64,000 nucleotides of DNA. Origin: Heliocidaris erythrogramma (taxonomy: Eukaryota > Echinodermata > Echinoidea > Camarodonta > Echinometridae). Under the pieces are notes generated by a model, which ran no database searches, was not told where the DNA came from, and saw nothing but the letters and a program-made list of their open reading frames with translations. The translations under genes were made by a program, and so were the position numbers. The stretch lies in the NCBI GenBank assembly GCA_025617745.1, contig CM046858.1, forward strand, positions 37,403,119 through 37,467,118. Direction: 5' to 3'. This document shows positions 1 to 9,734 of this stretch, piece after piece; within the stretch, counting starts at the first letter, position 1, and each line of letters begins with the position of its first letter.

Positions 1-621
1 TCCAGAAGAACATAGTATTTTTGGTCGCTCGCTTGCAAGTTAGGAGTAGAGCAGAATTGCCCATTCAGTGCAAAGATTAGAAAATATATCCTTAAAATTT
101 AATGTGTGTTAAATATAATTTAGGGGTTCAGCAACGTATCAAAACGCCAGTTTCCATTCTTTTATTCACCCTTTATAAATTCCCCCTTTTACCCAGTTGG
201 TTGAATCCCCACGTCTGTGGGTCGTCTTGCCCCTCCTATGAAAATACCCTGGCACCGCCCCTAGCTTTTATTGACTACTTGCACAAACATTTGTACATCG
301 GATATCAAATAAGAAACATGATTATCAACAGAAACACATTATCAACCAAACAAACATAATTTGAAGTGCAATACAAAATCAGGTTCTTCTATTCAAGTCA
401 TGAAAGGAAGAGGAGACCTATGAATGTTTTAATTACGAAAAAATAATACCAAATAATTGATTTTAATAAATTAAATCATTAATATATAAAATGTAGGGGT
501 TTAGATTGATCTTGATATAAGCAGCAACAAGGTGAATAACTCTTAATGCACATTTACTTAGATGACATCTTTGAAGTTTCATTTCTTTAAAGTTTCATTT
601 CCCTGTCCTTTCTCAACTTGC
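1..621. other. Unassigned AT-rich sequence
   Basis: I see no supported gene or element here. Short open frames lack any recognisable motif. Confidence 0.5.
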
Positions 622-885
622 TACTAAATGGCCAGAAGAATAAATAGTAATTAGACCAAATGGCCATTAGACTATATGAAAATTAGACCAAATGATAAGT
701 AGCCCAGCTGGTTATTGTACTAAATAGAATTGGACCAAATGATAGGTAGATCATATGGTATTAGCCAAAGTAGGTGTATCCCAAATGGATATTATACTCT
801 GTGGCTTGTAGCCAAAATGACTTATAGACTATTTGGAAATAGACGAAGTGAAAATTAGCCCAAATGGGTTTTAGACTAAATGGGG
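622..885. repeat. Degenerate short-unit array built on TTAGACCAAATGG
   Basis: About a dozen variants of a 13-20 base unit (TTAGACCAAATGG, TTAGCCCAAATGG, TTAGACTAAATGG) lie one after another with shifting spacing. It resembles the other word-like arrays of the window (near 5040, 25353, 26325 and 55672) in unit length and looseness, but its unit is different. No coding potential is seen. Confidence 0.7.
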
Positions 886-2120
886 TTAGCCATTTATTTA
901 TTCATCTTAGCAAAGCTCATGATAACCCGATCAGAAACAGAAAACGGTGTTGACAGATTTCCATCAAATATTATCATGGATGTGCTTTACACTACCAGTA
1001 TGATTACAATGCATTATTTCTCACTCAGTATCCGTATATTTAAGTATATTACACACGTATTGATAAAAATAACCTTAAAAAATTCTACATTATCTTTTGA
1101 TATATAAACACCGTATTTCATGCACAACCAAATGACAGAATCAGCCACAGATTTTTGTCTTTAAAAAACAATAAAATCAGCACTATTTTCACTTGAGCCA
1201 ACATGATATCAACAACATCAAATAACCAACTCAATGTCCAAGGAGTCACATGGACATTGTGTATATCAGTTCATCCTTCGTCACACAAGACGTAAATAGT
1301 TTCATAAGCTTGAGGCAAGCCTTTTCAGAATTTGTTATTCGTATAGCACGGCAATCTTAATCTCAGTGTGTATACTACCGCCCTCCAGCAGCCCGGCTAT
1401 CAACGCTTGATAGCCAGACTTCGTCCTGAAAGCCAGGACAGGCGATTAATTGTCACGGGCCGAGGGGGAGGGGGACAGGGGGTCATTGACGGTTTGTCCC
1501 CACCACAAAAGAAGATCTTGCATTTTGCAGTTTTTTTAATGCATTTGGAGGACCGAGGGAGAATAATCTGCTGTTAGGAACATTTCGGTCACCCAGGCAA
1601 ATCCAAGCGTTAAGCACAGTTAGCACACAAGGGTATTTACAATTTTCTGGGGGGGGGGGGGACAAATCGTCAAATAATTTAAGGGAGATGCTTTCCTCAT
1701 GCGCTTATTATAGCTAGGTCCTATATTAGGCGTTTACACTGACTAGTGTAAACACAGGAAACTTTCTACCTAAATCAGAGCAATGGTTTAGAGATCTTCA
1801 GTAATATTGTACTATTTGAATACTAGTACACGAGTAAGCGTTGCGACCGAGCAAAAATATTCCTATTTTGAATAATGAAAGTTCACATTTAAACATGGTG
1901 CGTAAACATGGTTTTGCATCCTTTACATGGGAGACAAACTGTTTTATTGGAGGGCCACCCCTTATCTATAAATTTAAAAAAGAAATACTCGTTATTTGCA
2001 ATACATTTTTTCATCATTTTTTCCAGGGGGGGGGATGATCGCCCATTTCCGGGGGGACATGTCCCCCACCCCCACTCCCCCTCCCCTTGGATTTTGTATA
2101 CAATCCAATTGTGGTGTTCA
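886..2120. other. Unassigned, with two G-homopolymer tracts
   Basis: There is no gene I can support. The stretch holds a run of G near 1651-1661 and a G-run/C-run neighbourhood at 2028-2090 that looks like decayed MITE termini. Open frames here are short and driven by the homopolymers. Confidence 0.4.
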
Positions 2121-4291
2121 TTAAAATAGGTGGACGCATGCATTCATGTACAAATTCCCATCATGGCGTTCATTTTCAGTACCATACATAGGGTCATTGG
2201 TTGGTACAGCCGAATATAAGTGATCGTTTAAAGAAAGGGTGCTTTGGAAAACGCCTTCCAACGGCTCACCTGGACCATTACCAGAGAAATCATCGGGTGT
2301 GAGATGGGAAGATTGTGAAACCTGTGAGAGAGATTGGGACATTTTCCTTGTTTCATATCTCATATCTGGTTGGGCGTACATTGCTTCCAACTCTTCGGCA
2401 GATCGTGTCGCGCATGGTACCACTGTATCGCCACTCAAGTCTTCTGTTTATCCTTTGATGAAGTTGAGTTGCTGATCTGGTGGCCAGAAAGACGGGCTCC
2501 ATCATGGTCATCGGATGATTGAAATGGCCTTAGAATGGTCGGAAGCATTAAAGGTTGTTTTTTTAAATCTGGTAGTGCCTTTTACATCATCCACTGAGGA
2601 ATACCCGGTTTCGAGAGACGGTGTCATTGAAAGTGGATTATTTCCGAAGTGCTGCCCAGCGTTTCTGTCATCACATGTGTCTCCTATACACCCTCCTTCT
2701 GCAAAGGTGTTGAGATTACACATGCTTTTGGATAGAAACGAATCTTCCATTTCACAAAGTACCGGGAGGGTTTGAGGTTTACCTCGGTCTTCACTGCGGA
2801 ACTGCGTCGTCTCCTGCTTTGAACTATTGCTGTCCGATGTTGGTGAGCGCTGATCAGAGACCTCAGCAACAATGCTAGGCCGACATGGGTGGGAAGAGAA
2901 ACTCGTCATCTCTTGAGATCTTGAATCCTCCACGGTGTCTTCCTCTGCAGATGAACTCTCCAAAGGATCTGGTGACATATGTCGCCCCACGTGATATCTA
3001 TCTTTTCGCACAAAGTTGTAGTGGCATAACATGACCAAGATGATGCCGATGCTGAAAACAAATGCCAGTGAAGAAGCGCCTGTCATGGATATTAGCACTA
3101 TATTATGAAGATCCTCCGAAATTGTATTGTTGCTTTGATCCGTCACCGTCATCAGTTGATTGCAGGTACTAGTCGATTTGAAGAAATTTGCTCGAGTCAC
3201 ACCATCTTCATTAGGTGACGTCGATTCCGATTTACATTTACATTGATGCTTTCACATCGTTGTTCGTCAGTGGAATTGATAGATTGATTGTTCTGGGTAG
3301 AAGATTTAGTAGCAGTCACAGTGATGTTATCCTGATGGCCCTGCAAATCCAAAACTATCATGCTATGCACTATCATCTGAAGGTCATTATCGTCGATGCA
3401 CAGAAATAGTATGTAGTTGGTATTTGTTACGTTGTACGTTTCTTGCAGACTAAGCTGGACTGTTTTGCCACTGTTACTATACCACCAAACGAGAGAAATG
3501 CTCTCAATTCCAACGCAACACTTGAATTGTAGATCATCAGTTTCCCGGTATTTTAACGTTTGATGTTCAAAAGATACAGAGTTACACGTTTCATTAACAT
3601 GGATATTTTCACGAAAAGTCACACAAATATTTGGTACTCCTTCGCCATCTAATATGTCCTGATAATCAACAAAAACATTGATATCATTGGTCAGTATTAA
3701 ATTGCCATCGAGCTTCCTGTGTGTCGTTCGATGTTTATACAACGCATGGTTTCTTGCTTTGAGTTCTGCGTGATCGTCATTGCCGACTTGCATCCACTGA
3801 CAAGACATTTGTAATTTCTCGCTTTCTCTGTCCAGGAGTGTAATGCAAATGGGATGCCTATCAACAACGGTCAACGTGAATATCAGCGCTGTGCAAATGA
3901 GTTGTTCTTTCTCGTAAATAGTAATGTAGTGAGTTCCCGAATCCAATTTTTGCGCAAGTTCAATCCTTATTTCGAATGTATTGTTAGGGACCGATGAAAG
4001 AAGCATATAACGTCCATGAATGTGCGATTCGTTGCTTATGCACTGGAGAGAATGATTACATCTAACTCTCCAAGCTGCATGTGGAGTCATCCACACAATG
4101 GTTTGGCTTTGCTGTACCGCACCCGTCAGACGAAATTTCATCGAAACATCCACACCATTAAGTACGTCGATTTGCTTCCAGTCGTACTCACATGTACTGT
4201 CATTCTTAGACGAAGTACGTTGAACCAAAATCATCGAAATGAAGATACACAGAAAATGTTTCCAACAGAGAAAAGGTGAACCCCTAGACAT
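2121..4291 (-). pseudogene. Divergent member of the tandem receptor family, two frameshifts
   Basis: Read on the minus strand from the ATG at 4291, this encodes a signal peptide, three ectodomain modules, a membrane span and a cytoplasmic tail, in the same order as the intact copy at 37138-39159. Module 1 has a Trp (IVW) and a D-S-G-T-H turn typical of Ig-like strands. Module 2 carries the family signature SEKLQMSCQW-x-QV. Module 3 has FKCC. The tail has EAMYAQPDM and TRKM, aligning with LYAKPDM...TRKM of the intact gene. The frame breaks near 3200-3235, where the first frame ends in MKMV-stop while the next is open upstream and leads straight into the membrane span. It breaks again between 2440 and 2508. 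These could be real disabling mutations or consensus errors. It is the most divergent copy and ends in extra tyrosines, including YMNA (a YxN, Grb2-type pattern) where other copies have YDDP. Confidence 0.75.
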
Positions 4292-5580
4292 GACTACGGT
4301 AATTCAGATAGTTGAACTCGATATAATATATGTAAAATGTACTTAGTCTATATCGAGTGACTACTGTTTGAGATGTTGCTTGCTTTCTAAAATGTTGAAG
4401 TATTGAATATTGAAAATGTGATAACAATGACGATAATAAAATGTAATCATGGAAATGCTGTAGATAGGGTAGCGTAAAATATTGCCGTCTGATGGTCAAC
4501 GAAGGGCAAACAGGTAAACACGACGATGCAAAGCAGCCCCAAATGCATGGAAGTGAAGTCTCAGTAAATCGTCAGACATGTCAGAGCGACTGTTTCACGA
4601 ACTCGCGATTGCTATTGGGTTGGACTTAATGTGACGTTTTAGTTGTTTAAATGCGGATCTGCAAACCGGACACTCATTAATATCAAGATAGGTGGAGTTT
4701 GATTTCCGACGTATGAAATATATTTCCTTGCATGGATGTTCTCTTTTATTTTAACTGACACAGATGGTGAGTAAAGATACAATCAAAACACTTTTATACC
4801 ACGAAACCGAAAGTGCTTATGTTTATCATTTTGCCCTCGTGTGTATTCAAATATGCACATTTACTTCGCCACTCTCCTTTGCTTGGATTGATCTCTTTTT
4901 TTCTCTCTCTCTCTCTCTCCTCCCCCCCCCCCTTTTTTTTGGGGGGGGGGATTTTAAAGAATCATTACATCAGGAGGGATGAGGAATTTCTACATAGAAC
5001 AAAAACAAATCAAATGAGAGATGGTCGATACAAAGGGGGAATCCCGATAGTCCGCGGGGCCGATAGACCGCGGGACCGATAGACCGCGGCATCTCAATGT
5101 ACACGCCAGTCACCAGTAATTCCGCACATTCGCTCAAATCACTATAGGCCTACACCTCTTGCAATCGAAAGCACTAACAGCAAAACTTTAAAAAAAAAAA
5201 AATAGAAAAATGGGAGGTGGATCGTCACCCCCCTCCTGGATGCGCTCATTAACTTTTTGATGTTCAGTTGATTATGCAATAAGTGACTTCAAGTCTTTCT
5301 TTTTATTTGAAATAAAAGAAACTAACGCTAATAAACAGGACGTGCAATTTGAAACTTTTCATTGAAACTCAAAGTTTTATTGAATAACATCTTTGAAAAT
5401 CAACTTTTTCATATAAACAGTACTTATTGCCTTTATCAAACCCATCTCATAACAAATACACAACTATCACTAATTCATATAAAGAATTCAAACTAAGCAG
5501 CGTTAAACTGAATGAATATCAGAAGAGAAACGAGGAAATGACATAACTGACTATTGATTTTGAAGACTGATTAAAATTAT
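4292..5580. other. Upstream of the divergent receptor; simple repeats, no gene
   Basis: A CT run, C run, T run and G run follow one another at 4903-4951. A small array of CGATAGACCGCGG-type units lies at about 5045-5090. No TATA box or coding exon could be supported. Confidence 0.5.
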
Positions 5581-5893
5581 AAATTGAATAAGTTCCAAAT
5601 ATTGATTTGCCTTGGACACAGCTCACCACTGCATGTTATTTTTTTATTTATTTTTTTCTTTGATTGGTTGTATTCATTCATAACCGTCCTCCATTTATTG
5701 CCACAAATTATTTCACAGGGGCCTACAGCTTTACAAGCTTGCTTTCATGTAGGTCCCATCATATTTCTCTCAGTAAAATTACTACATTATATCGACCATT
5801 TACCTTTATGTTATTTATGTATATCTATTTTGAAATGTAAATGTATGTCCATGAGAAATATGAAAATAAATGAAATGAAATGAAATGAAATTT
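5581..5893 (+). repeat. Probable 3' end of a SINE/LINE with (AAATG)n tail
   Basis: The stretch ends in a short AAATG microsatellite (about 5862-5890), the kind of 3' tail left by target-primed reverse transcription. Upstream sequence is not coding. The family is not recognised, and the 5' boundary is a guess. Confidence 0.35.
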
Positions 5894-6400
5894 TGTTTTG
5901 AAAATTATTGAAAAGAAAAGATAAGGGATTGCGTTATGCTTTTGTTTTTCTTGATTAAAAAACAACGAAAGAAATAATGCTCAATAATGAGGATGAAAAC
6001 GCATGGTCGGAACATGAATAGAAATCCGACTGTCTGTTACAATACGGTACATATAAAAATAAGACAAAAATCAACTTCTCAAAGAAACATAACTGGCAAG
6101 AATTGAAACACAAAAACGAATATACGTACAATTATTTACCATTTTGAAAATGCATATCACAACTAGAAAATTTAAGAAGCTCCCTAACAAAATACCAAGA
6201 TCCTATACAGAGATTTATAGGAGTGAACTTTTCCATTCAACATCCGCAGGTTGATTTGCCGTTTATCAACAAAATATTCTGTATTATCTACTCAACATGC
6301 TCAGTACGGTTCTAGGACACCTACCCCCTGGACAACAACCCCCCGGATAACAACCCCTAGGATAACCACCCTCTAGGACAACTACCCCCTAGGACAACCA

Positions 6401-7362
6401 CCCTGATAGCAGAAAGTGGTAAAAATTACGTGATAATTACGTCGTGGTTTTCGTCTTTTTAACGTCCTGTAATTACGTCAATAAGACGACAACTTGCACC
6501 AACGCAAGACGTCAAGAGGACGTCTTATTTTGACGTCATCTGTACACTATAAAAACTGAAGTGCTGTATATAGCACTTTTTGAGGGCATGCATAGGGACT
6601 ACACTCAGAGTGCTATTGAATGCATACAGCGTGCTATTTCAGCACTTTCACGGGAGCTGGACCGGCTCCTTAAACTGCTAAACATTCATAAAAAAAATGA
6701 TTTGGGCGAGCTTCGAACCAGGGTCCGCTGATCGAGAATTGCTGGCATTACCGCTAGACTAACTCACATTGTACGATTTAGAGCAGATCATATTGTTACA
6801 TAGTGAATTTACGACACCACATAGTTCATGTTATCTACTTGACTCCCATGACTAAACTGGATTGCAAGAAGCATTCGTTAGTCCATCGGTAACGTCAGCG
6901 GCTCTCAATCAGCGGAACCTTGTTCGAGGCTTGCCACGGTCACATTTTTTTTTGGCTGGTAAATTAGCACACTACAAGTGCTATAAACAGCATTTCAGGT
7001 GCAGTCACTATACATGCCCCTAAAAGTAGCACTTTAGTTTTTACAGTGTACAAGACGTAGAGATGACGTAAAAATAAGACGTCCTCTTGACGTCTTGCGT
7101 TGGTGCAAGTTGTCGTCTTATTGACGTAATTACAGGACGTAAAAAATACGAAAACCGCGACGTAAATATCACGTCATTTTTAACACTTTCTGCTATCAGG
7201 GAAGAGGAATGAAGACGTAGAGATTACGTCAAAATAAGACGTCCTCTTGAAGTCTTGCGTTGGTGCAAGTTGTCGTCTTATTGACGTAATTACAGGACGT
7301 AAAAAAGACGAAAATCACGACGTTAAATATCACGTCATTTTTTAACACTTCTGCTATCAGGG
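6401..7362. mobile_element. MITE with CCCTGATAGCAG termini, nested in the foldback element
   Basis: It begins CCCTGATAGCAG at 6401 and ends CTGCTATCAGGG at 7362, and the dinucleotide CA sits at both junctions. The arms are inverted copies rich in ACGTC words. A complete right end occurs at 7201, followed by a second partial right arm (7202-7362), so the element carries an extra half. The left arm is split by a further insertion at 6545-7048. It is non-coding. Confidence 0.75.
6545..7048. mobile_element. TA-flanked MITE with tRNA-like arms
   Basis: Termini are CACTATAAAAACT (left) and the complement of CACTGTAAAAACT (right), with TA at 6543-6544 and 7049-7050, as for Tc1/mariner-type MITEs. 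Inside, two copies of a tRNA-like segment face each other: about 6700-6765 (minus sense) and 6868-6935 (plus sense). Each has an A-box-like TTAGTCnANCGGTAA and a B-box-like GTTCGA. A palindromic MITE has therefore captured or duplicated a tRNA-derived sequence. Confidence 0.7.
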
Positions 7363-7689
7363 CACCCTCTAGTACAACTACCCCCGGACAACTACCCCCC
7401 AGGCCCAAGGACAACTACCACCGGACAACTACCCTCTAGCACAATTACCCCCGAACAACTACCCCGTGTTCGGGGGGTAGTTGTCTTAGAGGGTAGTTAG
7501 CTGGGGGGGAGGGGGGGGGGGGTAATCATCCTAGAGGGTAATTGTCCCGGGGGGTAGTCATCATAGGGGTTGGTAGCCCTAAGGGGTAGTTGTCCTAGGG
7601 GGTAGTTTTCCTGGAGGGTGGTTATCCTAGGGGTGGTTATCCGGGGGGTGGTTGTCCAGGGGGTAGGTGTCCGGATACGGCTCAGTACG

Positions 7690-8089
7690 ATCTGATCGTC
7701 GTTGTATGCTTGGAAAATCCAATCTTCAAAAGGATATGCAATCATGAGCCTTTCTTGCTGCTTAAAAGTCAGTTGGTATGATTATACCAAACTAAACAAT
7801 CACTATTTATTCTGTGCATGGTATTTGGTGTCCCTTTAGAATTTTTCTTCTAATTTTCCTACAGTGTTCAAGTTGATTATTGTGACGTATTGCCTCGCAG
7901 GTTTATTATTATTTTTTTACATTCTCCAGAGAGAAAAATAAAGAATCTGAAAGTGGACTGAGGCTGCCTCCGGAGGCGGCTCGGCGTATGTGTAACACCA
8001 AAAGTTTTTAAAAAGCTGGACTGAAGCCGCCTCCATCTCAATAATGTTATTTCCCGACTAAAATGTTCGCCCTTGCAGAAAAGAAAAGA
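7690..8089. other. Unassigned
   Basis: No gene or defined element was seen. Two short CTG/GGAGGCGGCT words recur near 7960 and 8020. Confidence 0.3.
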
Positions 8090-8345
8090 GAAAGAAAATT
8101 TTAAATAAAGACGTAAAGAAAGAAAGAAATATAAAAGCAGATATAAAGAAAGAAAAAGAAAAAAGTCAATGAAGGAAGAAAGGCAGATGGAAAGAAATAT
8201 AAAAGAAAGAAAGAAAAAAAAATAGAGGAAAAAGAAAGAAGTAAAGAAATGGAGAAATCGGAGAAAGAAATATAAGGAAAGAAATAAAGATAGTAAGACA
8301 GACAGAAAGAAAGAAAGAAAGAAAGGAAAGAGAGAAAAAAGAAAT
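8090..8345 (+). repeat. Polypurine tract (GAAA-rich)
   Basis: About 250 bases of nearly uninterrupted purine on the plus strand, dominated by GAAA and AAAG. It is low-complexity and non-coding. Such mirror-rich purine tracts can adopt triplex structure, but nothing here shows a function. Confidence 0.8.
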
Positions 8346-9316
8346 ATCAGCTTATGAAAAGGTCACATGACCAAAGACCGGCCTATGTTTGGACAAAAAC
8401 TTTAGGCTCCAAGCCATGTGTATTGATTTAATGATCTCGAGGCGGCTTTTACTGCAGGCGTGAAGCCGGCTTTGCAAGCCGTCACATGTGTAACAGGGTC
8501 AAAGCTTTGCTGTTTTATTGTCTGTACACAAAATACGAAAGTTGCATTTCGTGCGAATCATGCTCATACCAAACGATAATGAGAAAATAACGAACTGTGT
8601 AATTATGCATAAGTTACGCTCGTTTCACGTATCCACTGATGCTTAGTTCAAGTACCATTGAATTATTCAATGCAAACAAAAGCCACGATAATAGAATTAA
8701 TTAGTTAAACATCCCAGATGTCTCTTTCTCTGTTCTTCTTCACTAGCGCAACTGGGGGGGGGCAGAGTGTCCGAGTGTCCCCATGACACAATCTTTTTTT
8801 TTCTTTGCTCGTCAGAAAATTTGTCATGGGAAAGGGATTCTGCAAACGGTAATCTGACTTACATTCTTCCTTGTTTTTTGTCTTTCTTGCTGGTCAGGAA
8901 GTTTTGTCCCTCATCACCAAGTTTGACAATGCTCTTCTTCCTTTTTTCTTTTCTTCACTTTCTTTTTTCACTATTTGGAAAATCGGGGGGGGGGGGGTCG
9001 TCGTCGTCCCCTGCCACCCCCACCCCCGCTCCTTCAGAATCGCTCCTTCAGAATCCTTAGTTACCAACTATTTGGTGCACCTGCTATGCATAATGGCATC
9101 TCTATAGATGGAATCCATTTTGCATACATTAGTTGTTGCTATGTCGGGCAAGCCTCTGGCAAGCTTTTGGGTCGTCAAGAGAAACTTTTGTTCTAAAGTA
9201 TGCATAAAATTAGTAAACAGGTCTATTATTGCACCTTTCTGACAATGAAAAGAGTTGAAGGCCATCACACATTCTCTGTGCACTTTTTATGCGTGTGCCA
9301 GCACGGCCCCGCAGGT
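8346..9316. other. Unassigned, with G-run and T/C-rich low complexity
   Basis: Pyrimidine-rich low complexity (8785-8985) and G runs at 8753 and 8985 create spurious open frames. Two TATGCATAA words near 9085 and 9200 precede the promoter-like block. Confidence 0.35.
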
Positions 9317-9480
9317 ATATGAATATGCATAACAATAATTATGAGTAACCAATCACAGCGCTCAAAGACGGCGAGCCGAGATAACGTTTGGCAACAACAC
9401 GAGCTTTTAAGAAAAATAAATATGCATAAGGCAATTAGAGCGCTGACCAATCACAGGGTGCGAAGTCGGCGAACTTCCAT
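9317..9480 (+). promoter_or_regulatory. Two tandem octamer-like/CCAAT modules, candidate promoter
   Basis: A block of about 100 bases occurs twice: TATGCATAA followed by ACCAATCACAG and then a GACGGCGA/GTCGGCGA word (9321-9383 and 9419-9475). TATGCATA is octamer-like, and ACCAATCA is a good NF-Y (CCAAT) site. An ATG with a GC-rich leader follows at 9561. Two phased copies suggest selection or a tandem duplication of a promoter. No TATA box is evident. A repeat-derived origin is possible. Confidence 0.3.
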
Positions 9481-9560
9481 TATGTCACGTCACTCAGGGC
9501 CCTAGTAACGAAAGAGACGTGCGCAAAGCTCGCTGTTGAGGATCTGTCGTTTTTGCGAAG

Positions 9561-9710
9561 ATGAAACTCCCGTCGATGCGATTTGGAAGAGGTGATTTAA
9601 AACATTATTTTGAGGTACTTTCGGGACGTGGTAGAGGAATAATCAAAGCTTCGGAATATGTAAAAAAAAAAAAAAAAAAAAATTGGTACAAAATGACATT
9701 TTCATTATAA
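9561..9710 (+). CDS. Small open frame after the promoter-like block, function unknown
   Basis: From the ATG at 9561 the frame runs 49 codons. It starts MKLPSMRFGRGD and becomes lysine-rich where it crosses a 21-base A run at 9662-9682, then stops at 9708-9710. I do not recognise it. The A run may be a retroposed poly(A) tail, in which case only the first 34 codons are of interest. It might be a first exon or chance. Confidence 0.15.
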   Translation: MKLPSMRFGRGDLKHYFEVLSGRGRGIIKASEYVKKKKKKNWYKMTFSL

Positions 9711-9734
9711 AAACCCTTGTTTCTAGACAATGAC

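Larger units (their letters stand above)
6308..7679. mobile_element. Minisatellite foldback element 1, 9-bp target duplication
   Basis: Both arms are built from 14-16 base units: GGACAACTACCCCC on the left and its complement on the right. The outer ends are GGTTCTAGGACACC (left) and GGTGTCCGGATACG (right). A perfect 9-bp direct repeat GCTCAGTAC flanks it at 6299-6307 and 7680-7688. The centre is occupied by a nested MITE (6401-7362). No protein is encoded, so it must be mobilised in trans. 9-bp duplications are typical of Mutator-like transposases and are also seen for Merlin. The assignment is inference. A sister copy with the same ends in opposite orientation is at 11626-12291. Confidence 0.85.

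Noticed and set aside
7497-7745. Thr/Pro-rich repeat protein on the minus strand
   Set aside because: It is a translation of the minisatellite arm of the foldback element.
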